A DNA stretch of 12,329 nucleotides from Chloroflexota bacterium. Its GTDB lineage: Bacteria > Chloroflexota > Dehalococcoidia > GIF9 > UBA5620. The position numbers and the translations under genes were made by a program. Numbering within the stretch: position 1 is the first letter of the stretch; each line of letters starts with the position of its first letter. Of this stretch, positions 6,147 through 12,324 are shown piece after piece. The notes under the pieces are model-generated. The model saw nothing but the letters and a program-made list of their open reading frames with translations. It did no database searches and was not told where the DNA came from. The stretch lies in assembly GCA_026389735.1 (NCBI GenBank), contig JAPLHH010000043.1, positions 1-12,329 of the forward strand, written 5' to 3'.

Positions 6147-6164
6147 GCGACCCTTTAGGGTCGC
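6147..6164. repeat. 18-bp palindrome, CTTTAG-centred
   Basis: GCGACCCTTTAGGGTCGC is a perfect inverted repeat with the same CTTTAG centre and length as 5786-5803 but different arms. Arms vary compensatorily while the centre is kept, as expected of a structured repeat family. Confidence 0.7.
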
Positions 6165-6189
6165 AACTACAATTTAGAAATAGCAGACA

Positions 6190-6279
6190 CTAAAGCAGAT
6201 ACCAGGCACAGAAAAAGAAGAACAAACAGACAAACAGGAAACTACCAATTATAGCGATTAGCTCTTTGTTCATGGTCAT
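6190..6279 (-). CDS. Predicted 29-residue single-span membrane miniprotein
   Basis: On the minus strand, ATG 6279 opens a 30-codon frame ending at TAG 6190. Residues 1-6 (MTMNKE) are polar; the rest is one hydrophobic span (LIAIIGSFLFVC followed by LFFFFCAWYLL) ending almost at the membrane face. GAGGTG lies about eight bases upstream, in AAAGAGGTGTAGGGA. A start at the second ATG (6273) is possible but farther from that site. Short hydrophobic proteins of this kind are common and usually missed. It stands alone between the palindrome at 6147 and the lipoprotein gene, facing away from the latter. No function can be assigned. Confidence 0.5.
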   Translation of the reverse strand: MTMNKELIAIIGSFLFVCLFFFFCAWYLL

Positions 6280-6464
6280 TCCCTACACCTCTTTCTGGTT
6301 TCTAAACATATAACGAACCAGAGCAGGCATTGGTTTAGGCCTCAGTGCTTAATCAGAGAAACATAATTAGCTTAAGTGAAAAGTAAAGCTGCCAGAGGAA
6401 AACAACCTGTCCGAAAAGTTGTGGCTGCAGAGAAAGAGTCAACCAAAATAGCCATGCTCAAAGG

Positions 6465-6493
6465 TTTCAGGGACAACTGGCTGGGTGTATAAT
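6465..6493 (+). promoter_or_regulatory. Promoter of the lipoprotein gene at 6516
   Basis: TTTCAG (6465-6470), 17 bases, TATAAT (6488-6493). The -10 lies in CTGGGTGTATAATCA, almost the same as TTGGGTGTATAATCA before the lipoprotein gene at 7584. The leader is very short (about 15 bases) and a strong ribosome-binding site is missing. Confidence 0.55.
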
Positions 6494-6515
6494 CAGAACG
6501 GGTGAATTGTAGGCT

Positions 6516-7250
6516 ATGAAGATGCGACTGAAATGGTATGCCATTATAGCTGTAGCCCTGGTTCTTCTGTCAGTTATGGCTTGCAGTCAGCGAGAGCGTC
6601 AGCCGGAGCAACAATTCCTTGACCTCTGTGACAAGATGAAGAAATACATTGAGCAAGCACAGGCTATGGCTTCAGACCTCGAGGATTTCAACTGGAATGA
6701 ATTTTCCAATATCGGGATACTATGTCCGCCAAAGGGAATATGTCCGGTGGGAAGCCTGCCCATAGTTGAGAAAAGCTCAGTTGTTGAAGAGTTTATGGAA
6801 CGCTGGGTTTCTCTAGCTGAACGATTGCCATTCCCGCAAACAGCCAAGACCTACTCTGTACAATGTGCTAGCTGTTTGAAGCTCGCCAGCGAGGTCTGTT
6901 CACGCAGCCCTTATAATGAATCACAAACGCGTACGCCGGAGGCTGAAAAACTTACACTAACTCAGTGGCAAGAGCTGTGTAGCCAACTGCAATCAGCCTT
7001 ACAAGGAGCTGAGTATCTGGCCTCGAGGGATAAGACTATTGCCTTAGATTATACATTCCCTCAACTATTGGTGTATCTCGATTCTTCGGATGAAGGGATA
7101 AAACAGAAATACCTTGATAAGTTTATGGCTAAATCCGATAAGTATATTCAATTACACGCCGGACTGATACACAATATACAGCAGGCCGAACAAGTGGCAT
7201 CCGAGCTAGCCAACTGGCAATTCAGCTCGCAAGGCCTTGGAGACCAGTAA
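6516..7250 (+). CDS. Putative lipoprotein, helical, Cys-containing, unknown function
   Basis: The 244-residue product starts with a lipoprotein signal peptide: basic MKMRLK, a hydrophobic core (WYAIIAVALVLLS) and lipobox VMAC with Cys23. It should be anchored on the outer face of the cytoplasmic membrane. The mature part is mostly predicted helix (DLCDKMKKYIEQAQAMASDLEDF; SKDKT-like charged stretches; a C-terminal HAGLIHNIQQAEQVASELANW). It carries several cysteines, including CPPKGICPVGS and CASCLKLASEVCS, that could form disulfides. No catalytic motif or known domain is recognised. It is flanked by repeats on both sides and appears to be a single-gene unit with its own promoter. The same TGTATAATC promoter word precedes the second lipoprotein at 7584. 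Confidence 0.75.
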   Translation: MKMRLKWYAIIAVALVLLSVMACSQRERQPEQQFLDLCDKMKKYIEQAQAMASDLEDFNWNEFSNIGILCPPKGICPVGSLPIVEKSSVVEEFMERWVSLAERLPFPQTAKTYSVQCASCLKLASEVCSRSPYNESQTRTPEAEKLTLTQWQELCSQLQSALQGAEYLASRDKTIALDYTFPQLLVYLDSSDEGIKQKYLDKFMAKSDKYIQLHAGLIHNIQQAEQVASELANWQFSSQGLGDQ

Positions 7251-7292
7251 GGCATGGAAAGCGGGAGGCATGTGCTCGTTCAGATAGATAGA

Positions 7293-7311
7293 TTACACTT
7301 TTATAGTGTAA
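7293..7311. repeat. Inverted repeat TTACACT/AGTGTAA
   Basis: TTACACT (7293-7299), five-base spacer TTTAT, AGTGTAA (7305-7311). The form is that of a dimeric-regulator operator or a weak hairpin. It lies 40 bases after the lipoprotein stop and 20 bases before MITE copy C; no promoter is next to it, so its role is unclear. Confidence 0.4.
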
Positions 7312-7330
7312 CATTGGGTAATGTCCCCGG

Positions 7331-7413
7331 TGTCATTGCGAGCCGAAGGCGTGGCAATCTCCCTGCCCATTCCCCACCGAGACCGCCACGTCGCTCACGC
7401 TCCTCGCGATGAC
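7331..7413. mobile_element. MITE-like element, copy C (83 bp)
   Basis: Ends TGTCATTGCGAG (7331-7342) and CTCGCGATGAC (7403-7413) are imperfect terminal inverted repeats. The interior 7351-7389 is the inverted counterpart of the interior of copy B (37/39 by hand count). Confidence 0.8.
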
Positions 7414-7524
7414 GGAAAGAAGAACAGGGATAGCAAGCCCTGTTCCGAGCGCCAACGAGGAATCTCGCTCTTATCAATAACAACAACAGCAAGTGTCACT
7501 AATGTACTGGACGAGTGCACGGCA

Positions 7525-7553
7525 TTCTATTTTGCCTTGGTTGGGTGTATAAT
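7525..7553 (+). promoter_or_regulatory. Promoter of the FN3 lipoprotein gene
   Basis: TTCTAT (7525-7530), 17 bases, TATAAT (7548-7553) inside TTGGGTGTATAATCA. It lies about 30 bases before ATG 7584, which argues against using any start upstream of 7584. Confidence 0.55.
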
Positions 7554-7583
7554 CAAACAAATTGGAGTTTGCAGGCGGCAAGT

Positions 7584-8549
7584 ATGAAAACTAAGCCCAG
7601 ATGGTATATCGTTTTACTCACTGGCCTGGCTCTCCTATCGCTTTGCTCATTCATTTCCTGCCGGCCGGAACCGCCAGCTATTATTCTTTTCAGTGCCACT
7701 CCGTCAGAAATCAATCTCGGCCAGTCAACAAACTTAAAATGGGACATCAAAGATGCTACCAGCATAACTATAGACCAGGGCATAGGGGAAGTTGCTGCTG
7801 CCGGGTCAACGGAGCTGTCACCAGCTAAAACCATCGCCTACACTTTAACTGCCACCAATGCCGGCGGTACTGTCAGCAAGTCCGTGGTCATTTATGTCAA
7901 CCCTCCACCACCGCCACCCCCCGACACTACGCCGCCGGTAATCAAAAATGTCTCGACCTCGTTTGAAAGTGAGACGGTAGCTGTCATTACCTGGTCGACA
8001 AATGAGCCAGGCAGCAGCCAGGTTGAGTACGGCAAGACCACAGAATACGGTTTAACTGCCACTTCGGACGAGCTGACCACTGCCCACAGCATCACTTTAA
8101 GCGGGCTCGAGCCCAATACTGAATATCACTATCGGGTAAAGTCGAAGGACAAGGCTGGCAACGAAGCCTCGTCAGCGGACAATACTTTCTTCACACTCCA
8201 GGAAAAATCGCCGTATTCAATGGAGCTGCAATCCCTCGAATGGGGAAGAAGAACTGAAAGCACGAGCTTTGGCTCAGGCATGAAACCAGTAGAGGGAAAG
8301 AAGTATCTGTTTATCAAAGGCACATTACAAAATAAGAGCCATGCAACCTTGCGAGCTGTGATATGTACCATGAACTGCTGGAACGGCAATACTCTTGTGA
8401 AATACGAAGTATATGTGTATCATGGCCCTGCCTTGCCCGGGCAGGTCTTTAACTTCGATATTCAAACTGCCGATGACCCAACGGTTAACAATGTGACCGT
8501 AGATTTTGCCGATTCTCTAGGGAAGGAAATCGAGGTTATTAAAAAATAG
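7584..8549 (+). CDS. Lipoprotein with Ig-like, FN3 and C-terminal beta domain
   Basis: The start is ATG 7584 rather than the upstream in-frame ATG 7515, because 7515 precedes the promoter and 7584 begins a clear signal peptide (MKTKPRWYIVLLTGLALLSL, Cys26 in FISC). The 321-residue product then has an Ig-like domain (about 27-106: GQSTNLKWDIKDATSITID, then YTLTATNAGGTVS), a proline linker (NPPPPPPPDTTPP), and an FN3 domain (about 117-210: AVITWSTNEPGSSQVEYGKT, HSITLSGLEPN, YRVKSKDKAGNEA). A C-terminal beta-rich part (about 214-321) contains KKYLFIKGTLQNKS, which resembles FxLyD/DUF4352-type domains. It is probably a surface-displayed binding or adhesion protein. The FN3 domain is very close to that of the zinc-ribbon protein at 3940, even at the DNA level. 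No catalytic residues are seen. Confidence 0.8.
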   Translation: MKTKPRWYIVLLTGLALLSLCSFISCRPEPPAIILFSATPSEINLGQSTNLKWDIKDATSITIDQGIGEVAAAGSTELSPAKTIAYTLTATNAGGTVSKSVVIYVNPPPPPPPDTTPPVIKNVSTSFESETVAVITWSTNEPGSSQVEYGKTTEYGLTATSDELTTAHSITLSGLEPNTEYHYRVKSKDKAGNEASSADNTFFTLQEKSPYSMELQSLEWGRRTESTSFGSGMKPVEGKKYLFIKGTLQNKSHATLRAVICTMNCWNGNTLVKYEVYVYHGPALPGQVFNFDIQTADDPTVNNVTVDFADSLGKEIEVIKK

Positions 8550-8612
8550 CAAAGAGGTGGCAGATAGAAGCCGGGAGGAGGAAACCAAGACGAATCAAAG
8601 TGGAGAATAAGC

Positions 8613-8939
8613 ATGAGTGATACAACTATTATAGTCATACTGGTGGTTTTTCTGCTATTTGTAATGTTTGTCTTGCCACAATTACTTTTGAGGCGGGCCA
8701 TCCCATCTGTAATTCGCATCCTCCGACAGGGCAACGCAGTTGGGATTGAGAATGCCAAGACAATTGAGGAACTGGGGCTCAAGCCCAAAAACATAGCTCA
8801 GGCTATACTCAGGGGGCGTGACTATAAAATTACTGCCTTACAAGTCTTGAGGAATGCCAATATCATCCAGAGCACTGAAGACGGCAAACTCTATCTTTCC
8901 GAGGAGAATCTCTCAAATAGTAAATGGAAGGGACACTGA
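8613..8939 (+). CDS. Small membrane protein with winged-helix-like cytoplasmic tail
   Basis: The 108-residue product starts at ATG 8613 with GGAG nine bases upstream. Residues 5-25 are a strong membrane helix (IIVILVVFLLFVMFVLPQLLL), followed by RR. The tail is helical and then AILRGRDYKITALQVLRNANIIQ with STEDGKLYLSEENL, which has the shape of a recognition helix and wing (helix, then a hairpin DGKLYL). The RR after the helix puts the tail in the cytoplasm. It lies 63 bases after the FN3 lipoprotein on the same strand and could be co-transcribed. I do not recognise the family; the winged-helix idea is inference from pattern. Confidence 0.65.
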   Translation: MSDTTIIVILVVFLLFVMFVLPQLLLRRAIPSVIRILRQGNAVGIENAKTIEELGLKPKNIAQAILRGRDYKITALQVLRNANIIQSTEDGKLYLSEENLSNSKWKGH

Positions 8940-8966
8940 TTCCAGTTGTTTGGTGGCAATAAGAAA

Positions 8967-9008
8967 TAGCGGCGGCTGGATTTGAACCAGCGACCAAGGA
9001 CTTACCAA
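8967..9008 (-). pseudogene. 3' half of a tRNA (Thr GGT-like), attachment-site scar
   Basis: On the minus strand the sequence reads TTGGTAA (anticodon-loop 3' side, anticodon GGT if in register), GTCCT (3' anticodon stem), TGGTC (variable), GCTGG-TTCAAAT-CCAGC (perfect T-arm), CGCCGCT (3' acceptor strand) and A (discriminator). No D-arm or 5' acceptor strand is found on the other side. A tRNA broken in the anticodon loop is the usual product of tyrosine-recombinase integration. The acceptor end does not show the C72 expected for tRNA-Thr, and no CCA follows, so the specificity is tentative. Confidence 0.55.
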
Positions 9009-9031
9009 TCCCCTGTCCTCAAATAAAGCTC
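8996..9031. repeat. Hairpin repeat, left copy
   Basis: AAGGAC...GTCCT with 13-base loop, followed by CAAATAAAGCTC. It matches the right copy at 9844-9878 (stem, CCCTGTCC, AAATAAAGCTC shared). It overlaps the tRNA-like fragment. Confidence 0.55.
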
Positions 9032-9078
9032 ATGAAATCAACTATACACTTACCTGTCTACATTCTTGCGAATCAGAA

Positions 9079-9675
9079 CTACGTGCTTTCTCTCAGCTCT
9101 TTAGTGTGCTCCAAGATTATAATGCCGATAGCCACACCCAGTGCGTTAGCTACCATCATAGCCGGGATAGCAGTTTTGACTACCTCAAGGGCTTCAGCAA
9201 AAGGCCTGGCTATGAGTAATGTCAATCCGCCGTGTAAGAATTCAACGAATACAGCTAGTAGAATACCTTGCAAGATCCCAATGAGCTTACCCTTATTAAA
9301 GTAGTATACAGCACCACCGATTAAACCTGCTAAAACTGTTGCCAGCCCGCAAGGAATACAAGTAAATCCACCAAGAAGCAAACGGTGTATTCCACCAATC
9401 AGTCCCACGGCTAAACCAACGATCGGCCCAGCTGTCAACCCGGCAATCACTGGTGCAAAATCCCTTATATTAACTATGGCGCCCGAAGGTAATGGTATGC
9501 CGGCATAGGTGCCAAATATGGAAAAGCCTCCAAATATGAGAATGAAAATGACTTTATCACGCCAACTGGCCTTTTTGACTATGACCCGTTGAATGACTTT
9601 TATCCTGGTGATGATTTCCATAAACACGAAGATAAAGATTTCTGTTTCTGCAAAAAGACCTAAAATCCTTTCCAT
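9079..9675 (-). CDS. Stand-alone LytS-type 5TM receptor (5TMR_LYT) membrane protein
   Basis: The 198-residue product starts at ATG 9675; AGGAAG lies only two bases upstream, so the ribosome-binding site is not ideal. The sequence matches the membrane sensor part of LytS/BtsS-type kinases: an N-terminal span, KVIFILIFGGFSIFGTYAGI (about 41-60), VNIRDFAPVIAGLTAGPIVG (N69, R71, D72), GLIGGIHR (91-98), LGGFTCIPCGLATVLAGLIGG, FLHGGLTLLIARPFAEALEVV and a last helix with PAMMVANALGVAIGIIIL (about 171-188). In LytS family kinases this module senses small metabolites or cell-envelope state (BtsS binds pyruvate). Here the GAF, HisKA and ATPase domains are absent: the protein ends a few residues after the last helix. 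It might be a sensor or a transporter-like module acting alone. It lies between two copies of a hairpin repeat. Confidence 0.8.
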   Translation of the reverse strand: MERILGLFAETEIFIFVFMEIITRIKVIQRVIVKKASWRDKVIFILIFGGFSIFGTYAGIPLPSGAIVNIRDFAPVIAGLTAGPIVGLAVGLIGGIHRLLLGGFTCIPCGLATVLAGLIGGAVYYFNKGKLIGILQGILLAVFVEFLHGGLTLLIARPFAEALEVVKTAIPAMMVANALGVAIGIIILEHTKELREST

Positions 9676-9843
9676 GTCTTCCTATAAATTCTCTTATTTG
9701 TACGACCAAAACATATAGCTAATGTCCGATGCAACATTGTAGTTTTCTCATTATCACCGTGAATATTACATTATTTGACGGCGCTCTTAAAGAGGTCACT
9801 GTGCAGCAGTGAGTCGTAAACTCTATCTACTGTTTAGCAAATA

Positions 9844-9878
9844 AAGGACTGCTGATTCCCTGTCCTTAAATAAAGCTC
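9844..9878. repeat. Hairpin repeat, right copy
   Basis: AAGGAC (9844-9849) pairs with GTCCTT (9862-9867), 12-base loop, then AAATAAAGCTC. Minus-strand reading gives AAGGAC...GTCCTTTATTT, so it could work as a weak terminator in that direction. Left copy at 8996-9031. Confidence 0.55.
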
Positions 9879-9944
9879 CCCAAATCATGTGTATCAGATC
9901 TTTTGCCCTTTTATAATGCTGAGCTTCTTGTGTACTAGTCGTGC

Positions 9945-9972
9945 TTGACAAAAGGTTTCGGAAGTATATAAT
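9945..9972 (+). promoter_or_regulatory. Near-consensus sigma-70 promoter of the MFS gene
   Basis: TTGACA (9945-9950), 16-base spacer, TATAAT (9967-9972), about 85 bases before ATG 10058. Both hexamers are perfect consensus, which suggests strong constitutive expression unless a repressor acts on the leader. Confidence 0.7.
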
Positions 9973-10057
9973 CGCTTACTATTACTTAAGAGCGATCTAA
10001 CCAAAGCATATATCAAATCATGTCGGAACAGAACAGGCAAAGACTGGAAGCAGATAA

Positions 10058-11305
10058 ATGATTGACGAGCCCAAATCAAAGCCCTTAGCCGGTAATAAAA
10101 AGGGACTCTTCTATGGCTATGTCATATTGGCGGCTGCCTTTATTATTATGGTAGCTTGCTTTGGCATTAACTTTGCTTTTGGTATCTTTTTCAAGCCGAT
10201 GATGACCGAGTTTAACTGGACAAGGGCAATTACGTCCGGTGCTTTTTCTGTTTCTTGGATCGTCTGTGGGTTGGTTTCTATTCCCATAGGCGGACTTGCT
10301 GATAAGTTCGGACCACGCGTTGTCATTACAGGCTGTGGTTTAGTTTTGGGTCTGGGAAATTTACTAATGTCACAGGTTAGCGCTGCATGGCATTTGTATT
10401 TATTTTATGGGGTTATTATCGGTTGTGGAATCAGTGTTTATGTACCCCTGGCGTCTACCATAGCTAGGTGGTTTGGCGAGCGAAGAAGCATGATGACGGG
10501 TATCCTTGTTGCCGGATCAGGCGTAGGAGCGCTAATTGGGCCGCCGATAGCTGAATACCTTATTAAGGCTTATGACTGGCGTTCGGCTTACATGATAGTT
10601 GGTGTTGCGGTTTTGTTAGTTATCATTCCATTTGCACAACTCTTAAGGCGAGACCCATCACAGGTTAAGCAAACGACCAGTAGTGAAAAGGTAAGCACAC
10701 AACAGGAGTTGAAATCAGGGACAATGGGATTTACTTTAAAAGAGGCAGCCTACACCAGACAATTCTGGCTAGCTTTTTTCATTTTTTTCTGCGTAGGATT
10801 TTGTTTATACAGTGTTCAAATACACCTGGCTCCACATGCCACTGATATAGGACTGTCAACCACCACTGCTGCTAATATATTGGCCATCATGGGGGGCACA
10901 AGTATTATGGGAAGGGTAGCACTGGGCATGGTTGGCGATAAGATAGGTAATAGATTAGTCTATATCATAGTATTTTGTCTTATGTCTGTAACTTTACTCT
11001 GGCTGATTTTTTCCAAAGATGTATGGGGGTTCTTTCTATTTGCTGCCATTTTTGGCATCGCCTATGGGGGAGGCATTGCACAACAATCACCTCTAGTAGC
11101 AAAATTGTTTGGAGTAGGATCACTTGGTCTGGTATTGGGAGTTGCCAGTCTTGGATTCACGATTGGAGCATCTGTAGGACCACTTGTGACTGGGTATATA
11201 TTTGACGTTTCCGGGACTTATCAAATTGCCTTCATAATCAATGTCATTATAGGTATTATAGGCTTCACATTAACCATGATGTTGAGGCCTGTTAGCCTCG
11301 ACTGA
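10058..11305 (+). CDS. Major facilitator superfamily transporter, OFA/monocarboxylate-like
   Basis: The 415-residue product starts at ATG 10058 (GGAAG seven bases upstream). It shows about 12 hydrophobic spans with a polar central loop (about 197-225, RRDPSQVKQTTSSEKVSTQ). The MFS motif A is clear at residues 78-87 (GGLADKFGPR) with a matching second-half copy GMVGDKIGNR, and the first span region has GYVILAAAFIIMV and FGIFFKPMMTEFNWTR. The latter (FG-FF-P...F-W-R) is typical of the OFA (oxalate/formate antiporter) and MCT branch, which carries monocarboxylates or dicarboxylates across the inner membrane. Length is normal for the family (about 400-430). The neighbours give no clear clue to the substrate. 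MFS membership is certain; the branch is inferred from the pattern and the substrate is unknown. Confidence 0.92.
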   Translation: MIDEPKSKPLAGNKKGLFYGYVILAAAFIIMVACFGINFAFGIFFKPMMTEFNWTRAITSGAFSVSWIVCGLVSIPIGGLADKFGPRVVITGCGLVLGLGNLLMSQVSAAWHLYLFYGVIIGCGISVYVPLASTIARWFGERRSMMTGILVAGSGVGALIGPPIAEYLIKAYDWRSAYMIVGVAVLLVIIPFAQLLRRDPSQVKQTTSSEKVSTQQELKSGTMGFTLKEAAYTRQFWLAFFIFFCVGFCLYSVQIHLAPHATDIGLSTTTAANILAIMGGTSIMGRVALGMVGDKIGNRLVYIIVFCLMSVTLLWLIFSKDVWGFFLFAAIFGIAYGGGIAQQSPLVAKLFGVGSLGLVLGVASLGFTIGASVGPLVTGYIFDVSGTYQIAFIINVIIGIIGFTLTMMLRPVSLD

Positions 11306-11326
11306 CCTGCCCCTGGCTGCTATCTG

Positions 11327-11400
11327 ATTCTTGCCCTTGCCCTGGCAAAGCTTATTGGTATTATCTAGAGCCACCCTGCCCCGGAAACTATGCTGCTCAT
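11327..11400. repeat. 74-bp direct repeat, left copy, before the GIY-YIG gene
   Basis: The sequence from ATTCTTGCCC to CTATGCTGCTCAT aligns without gaps to 12251-12324; 62 of 74 positions agree by hand count. The last 22 positions (CCCCGGAAAC...) are identical. No coding frame or terminal inverted repeat explains it. Confidence 0.8.
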
Positions 11401-11452
11401 GTCATAAGAAGTGGTACAATAACTTGGGGTAGGTCAGTCGGCGGCTAATGCA

Positions 11453-12208
11453 ATGAGTGTACGGCATCAAAGTCAAAAGATACTACAGAGTAGGTTTGAT
11501 ATTGTTTGGAAACGCTTAGATGATGCTGGCGAACAGCAGCTAGTAACGCCAAATGGTCACAAGTTTACCGCACTAGCTTCCCAGCGTAAAAGGACTCTAG
11601 AAGACCAGGACCCGAGGTTTATTGCAGTTAAACAACGCGGGCAAGAGTTTGCTCGTATTTACCCATGCTGTTGGGGCCACACGACTAATTGCTATGGTAC
11701 ACGAATAGGTGGCTATAGTGATGGGCTGGATGCATGGGCTAAAGGCTTGATGCTAAGTAAGGAGAGTCTGACTTTAAAACCTAATGATGAGGTTGTTCAC
11801 ATGCTCGGTAAGTTGCTCAACTCAGAGGAGTTAGACTATAAACAGGCTGGCACACATCTTCCAAAAGAACCGGGAGTCTATCTAATCTACGATAGAAAGC
11901 AAAAGAAATACATCTATGTCGGTAAAGCTCTGGATATACAGAAAAGAATTCGGCAACATGCCCATCATCAAAATAAGCCAGCTCGATTTAGTAGTCAGCC
12001 AATTCAGAAAGGGCTAATTGATAAAAATCGTTGTGCCGACTCAAGGGAAGCTCAAGAATACTTATCCACAAACTGCACTGTAAGGTACCTGGTTGTACCA
12101 GATGAAAACCAGAGAAAGTACCCCTGGAAGAAGCGCTCGCTTCTAGAACATTACGCTATTTGCGTTATTGAACCTGAATACAATATTTCTGGCGAATTCG
12201 AGCATTAG
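11453..12208 (+). CDS. GIY-YIG nuclease-domain protein flanked by direct repeats
   Basis: The 251-residue product starts at ATG 11453; no good ribosome-binding site precedes it and only a weak -10 (TACAAT 11415-11420) is seen. Residues about 137-245 form a GIY-YIG domain: PGVYLIYD (141-143 as GVY), YIYVGKAL (YVG 155-157), catalytic-type Arg165 in KRIRQH, metal-ligand-type Glu232 in LLEHYAI and Asn244 in PEYN, so the active site appears intact. The N-terminal 130 residues are unlike UvrC or Slx1. They include FARIYPCCWGHTTNCYG and TRIGGYSDGLDAW, a Cys/His/Trp-containing part that may bind DNA or RNA. GIY-YIG domains cleave DNA in homing endonucleases, restriction enzymes and repair enzymes. 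The gene lies between 74-bp direct repeats, which suggests a self-contained unit. Function beyond nuclease is unknown. Confidence 0.8.
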   Translation: MSVRHQSQKILQSRFDIVWKRLDDAGEQQLVTPNGHKFTALASQRKRTLEDQDPRFIAVKQRGQEFARIYPCCWGHTTNCYGTRIGGYSDGLDAWAKGLMLSKESLTLKPNDEVVHMLGKLLNSEELDYKQAGTHLPKEPGVYLIYDRKQKKYIYVGKALDIQKRIRQHAHHQNKPARFSSQPIQKGLIDKNRCADSREAQEYLSTNCTVRYLVVPDENQRKYPWKKRSLLEHYAICVIEPEYNISGEFEH

Positions 12209-12250
12209 ATACAAGCCAATACTCCAATAATCATAGTATAATTTAATGAA

Positions 12251-12324
12251 ATTCCTGCCCTTGCTCCGGCAAAGCGTATCGGCATTGTCTGGAGACGGCC
12301 TTCCCCGGAAACTATGCTGCTCAT
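12251..12324. repeat. 74-bp direct repeat, right copy, after the GIY-YIG gene
   Basis: Pairs with 11327-11400 in the same orientation. It lies 42 bases after the stop and five bases from the window end, so the full repeat may be longer than what is visible. Confidence 0.8.

Larger units (their letters stand above)
5716..6515. other. 800-base repeat-rich intergenic region
   Basis: Bases between the Cys-motif gene and the lipoprotein gene hold two CTTTAG-centred palindromes, a degenerate and a full MITE-like element, one minus-strand miniprotein gene (6190-6279) and the promoter of the next gene. A 97-codon plus-strand frame at 5842-6135 runs straight through the MITE copies and is judged non-coding. 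Confidence 0.6.
7251..7583. other. Intergenic region with inverted repeat, MITE copy C and promoter
   Basis: This 333-base gap holds a 7-bp inverted repeat at 7293-7311, the MITE-like copy C at 7331-7413, and the promoter at 7525-7553. No gene is supported; open frames here pass through the repeat. Confidence 0.6.
9676..10057. other. Intergenic region between divergent receptor and MFS genes
   Basis: This 382-base gap holds the right hairpin-repeat copy (9844-9878), a short CACTG/CAGTG inverted repeat near 9798-9812, and the MFS promoter at 9945-9972. No minus-strand promoter for the receptor gene could be chosen with confidence, and no coding frame is supported. Confidence 0.6.

Noticed and set aside
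7321..7587. 88-codon open frame before the FN3 lipoprotein
   Set aside because: It starts in MITE copy C and passes over the promoter of the next gene.
8613..8939. Small membrane protein considered as the RdhB anchor of the dehalogenase
   Set aside because: RdhB-type anchors have about three membrane spans; this has one and a long soluble tail, and it is 6.7 kb away.
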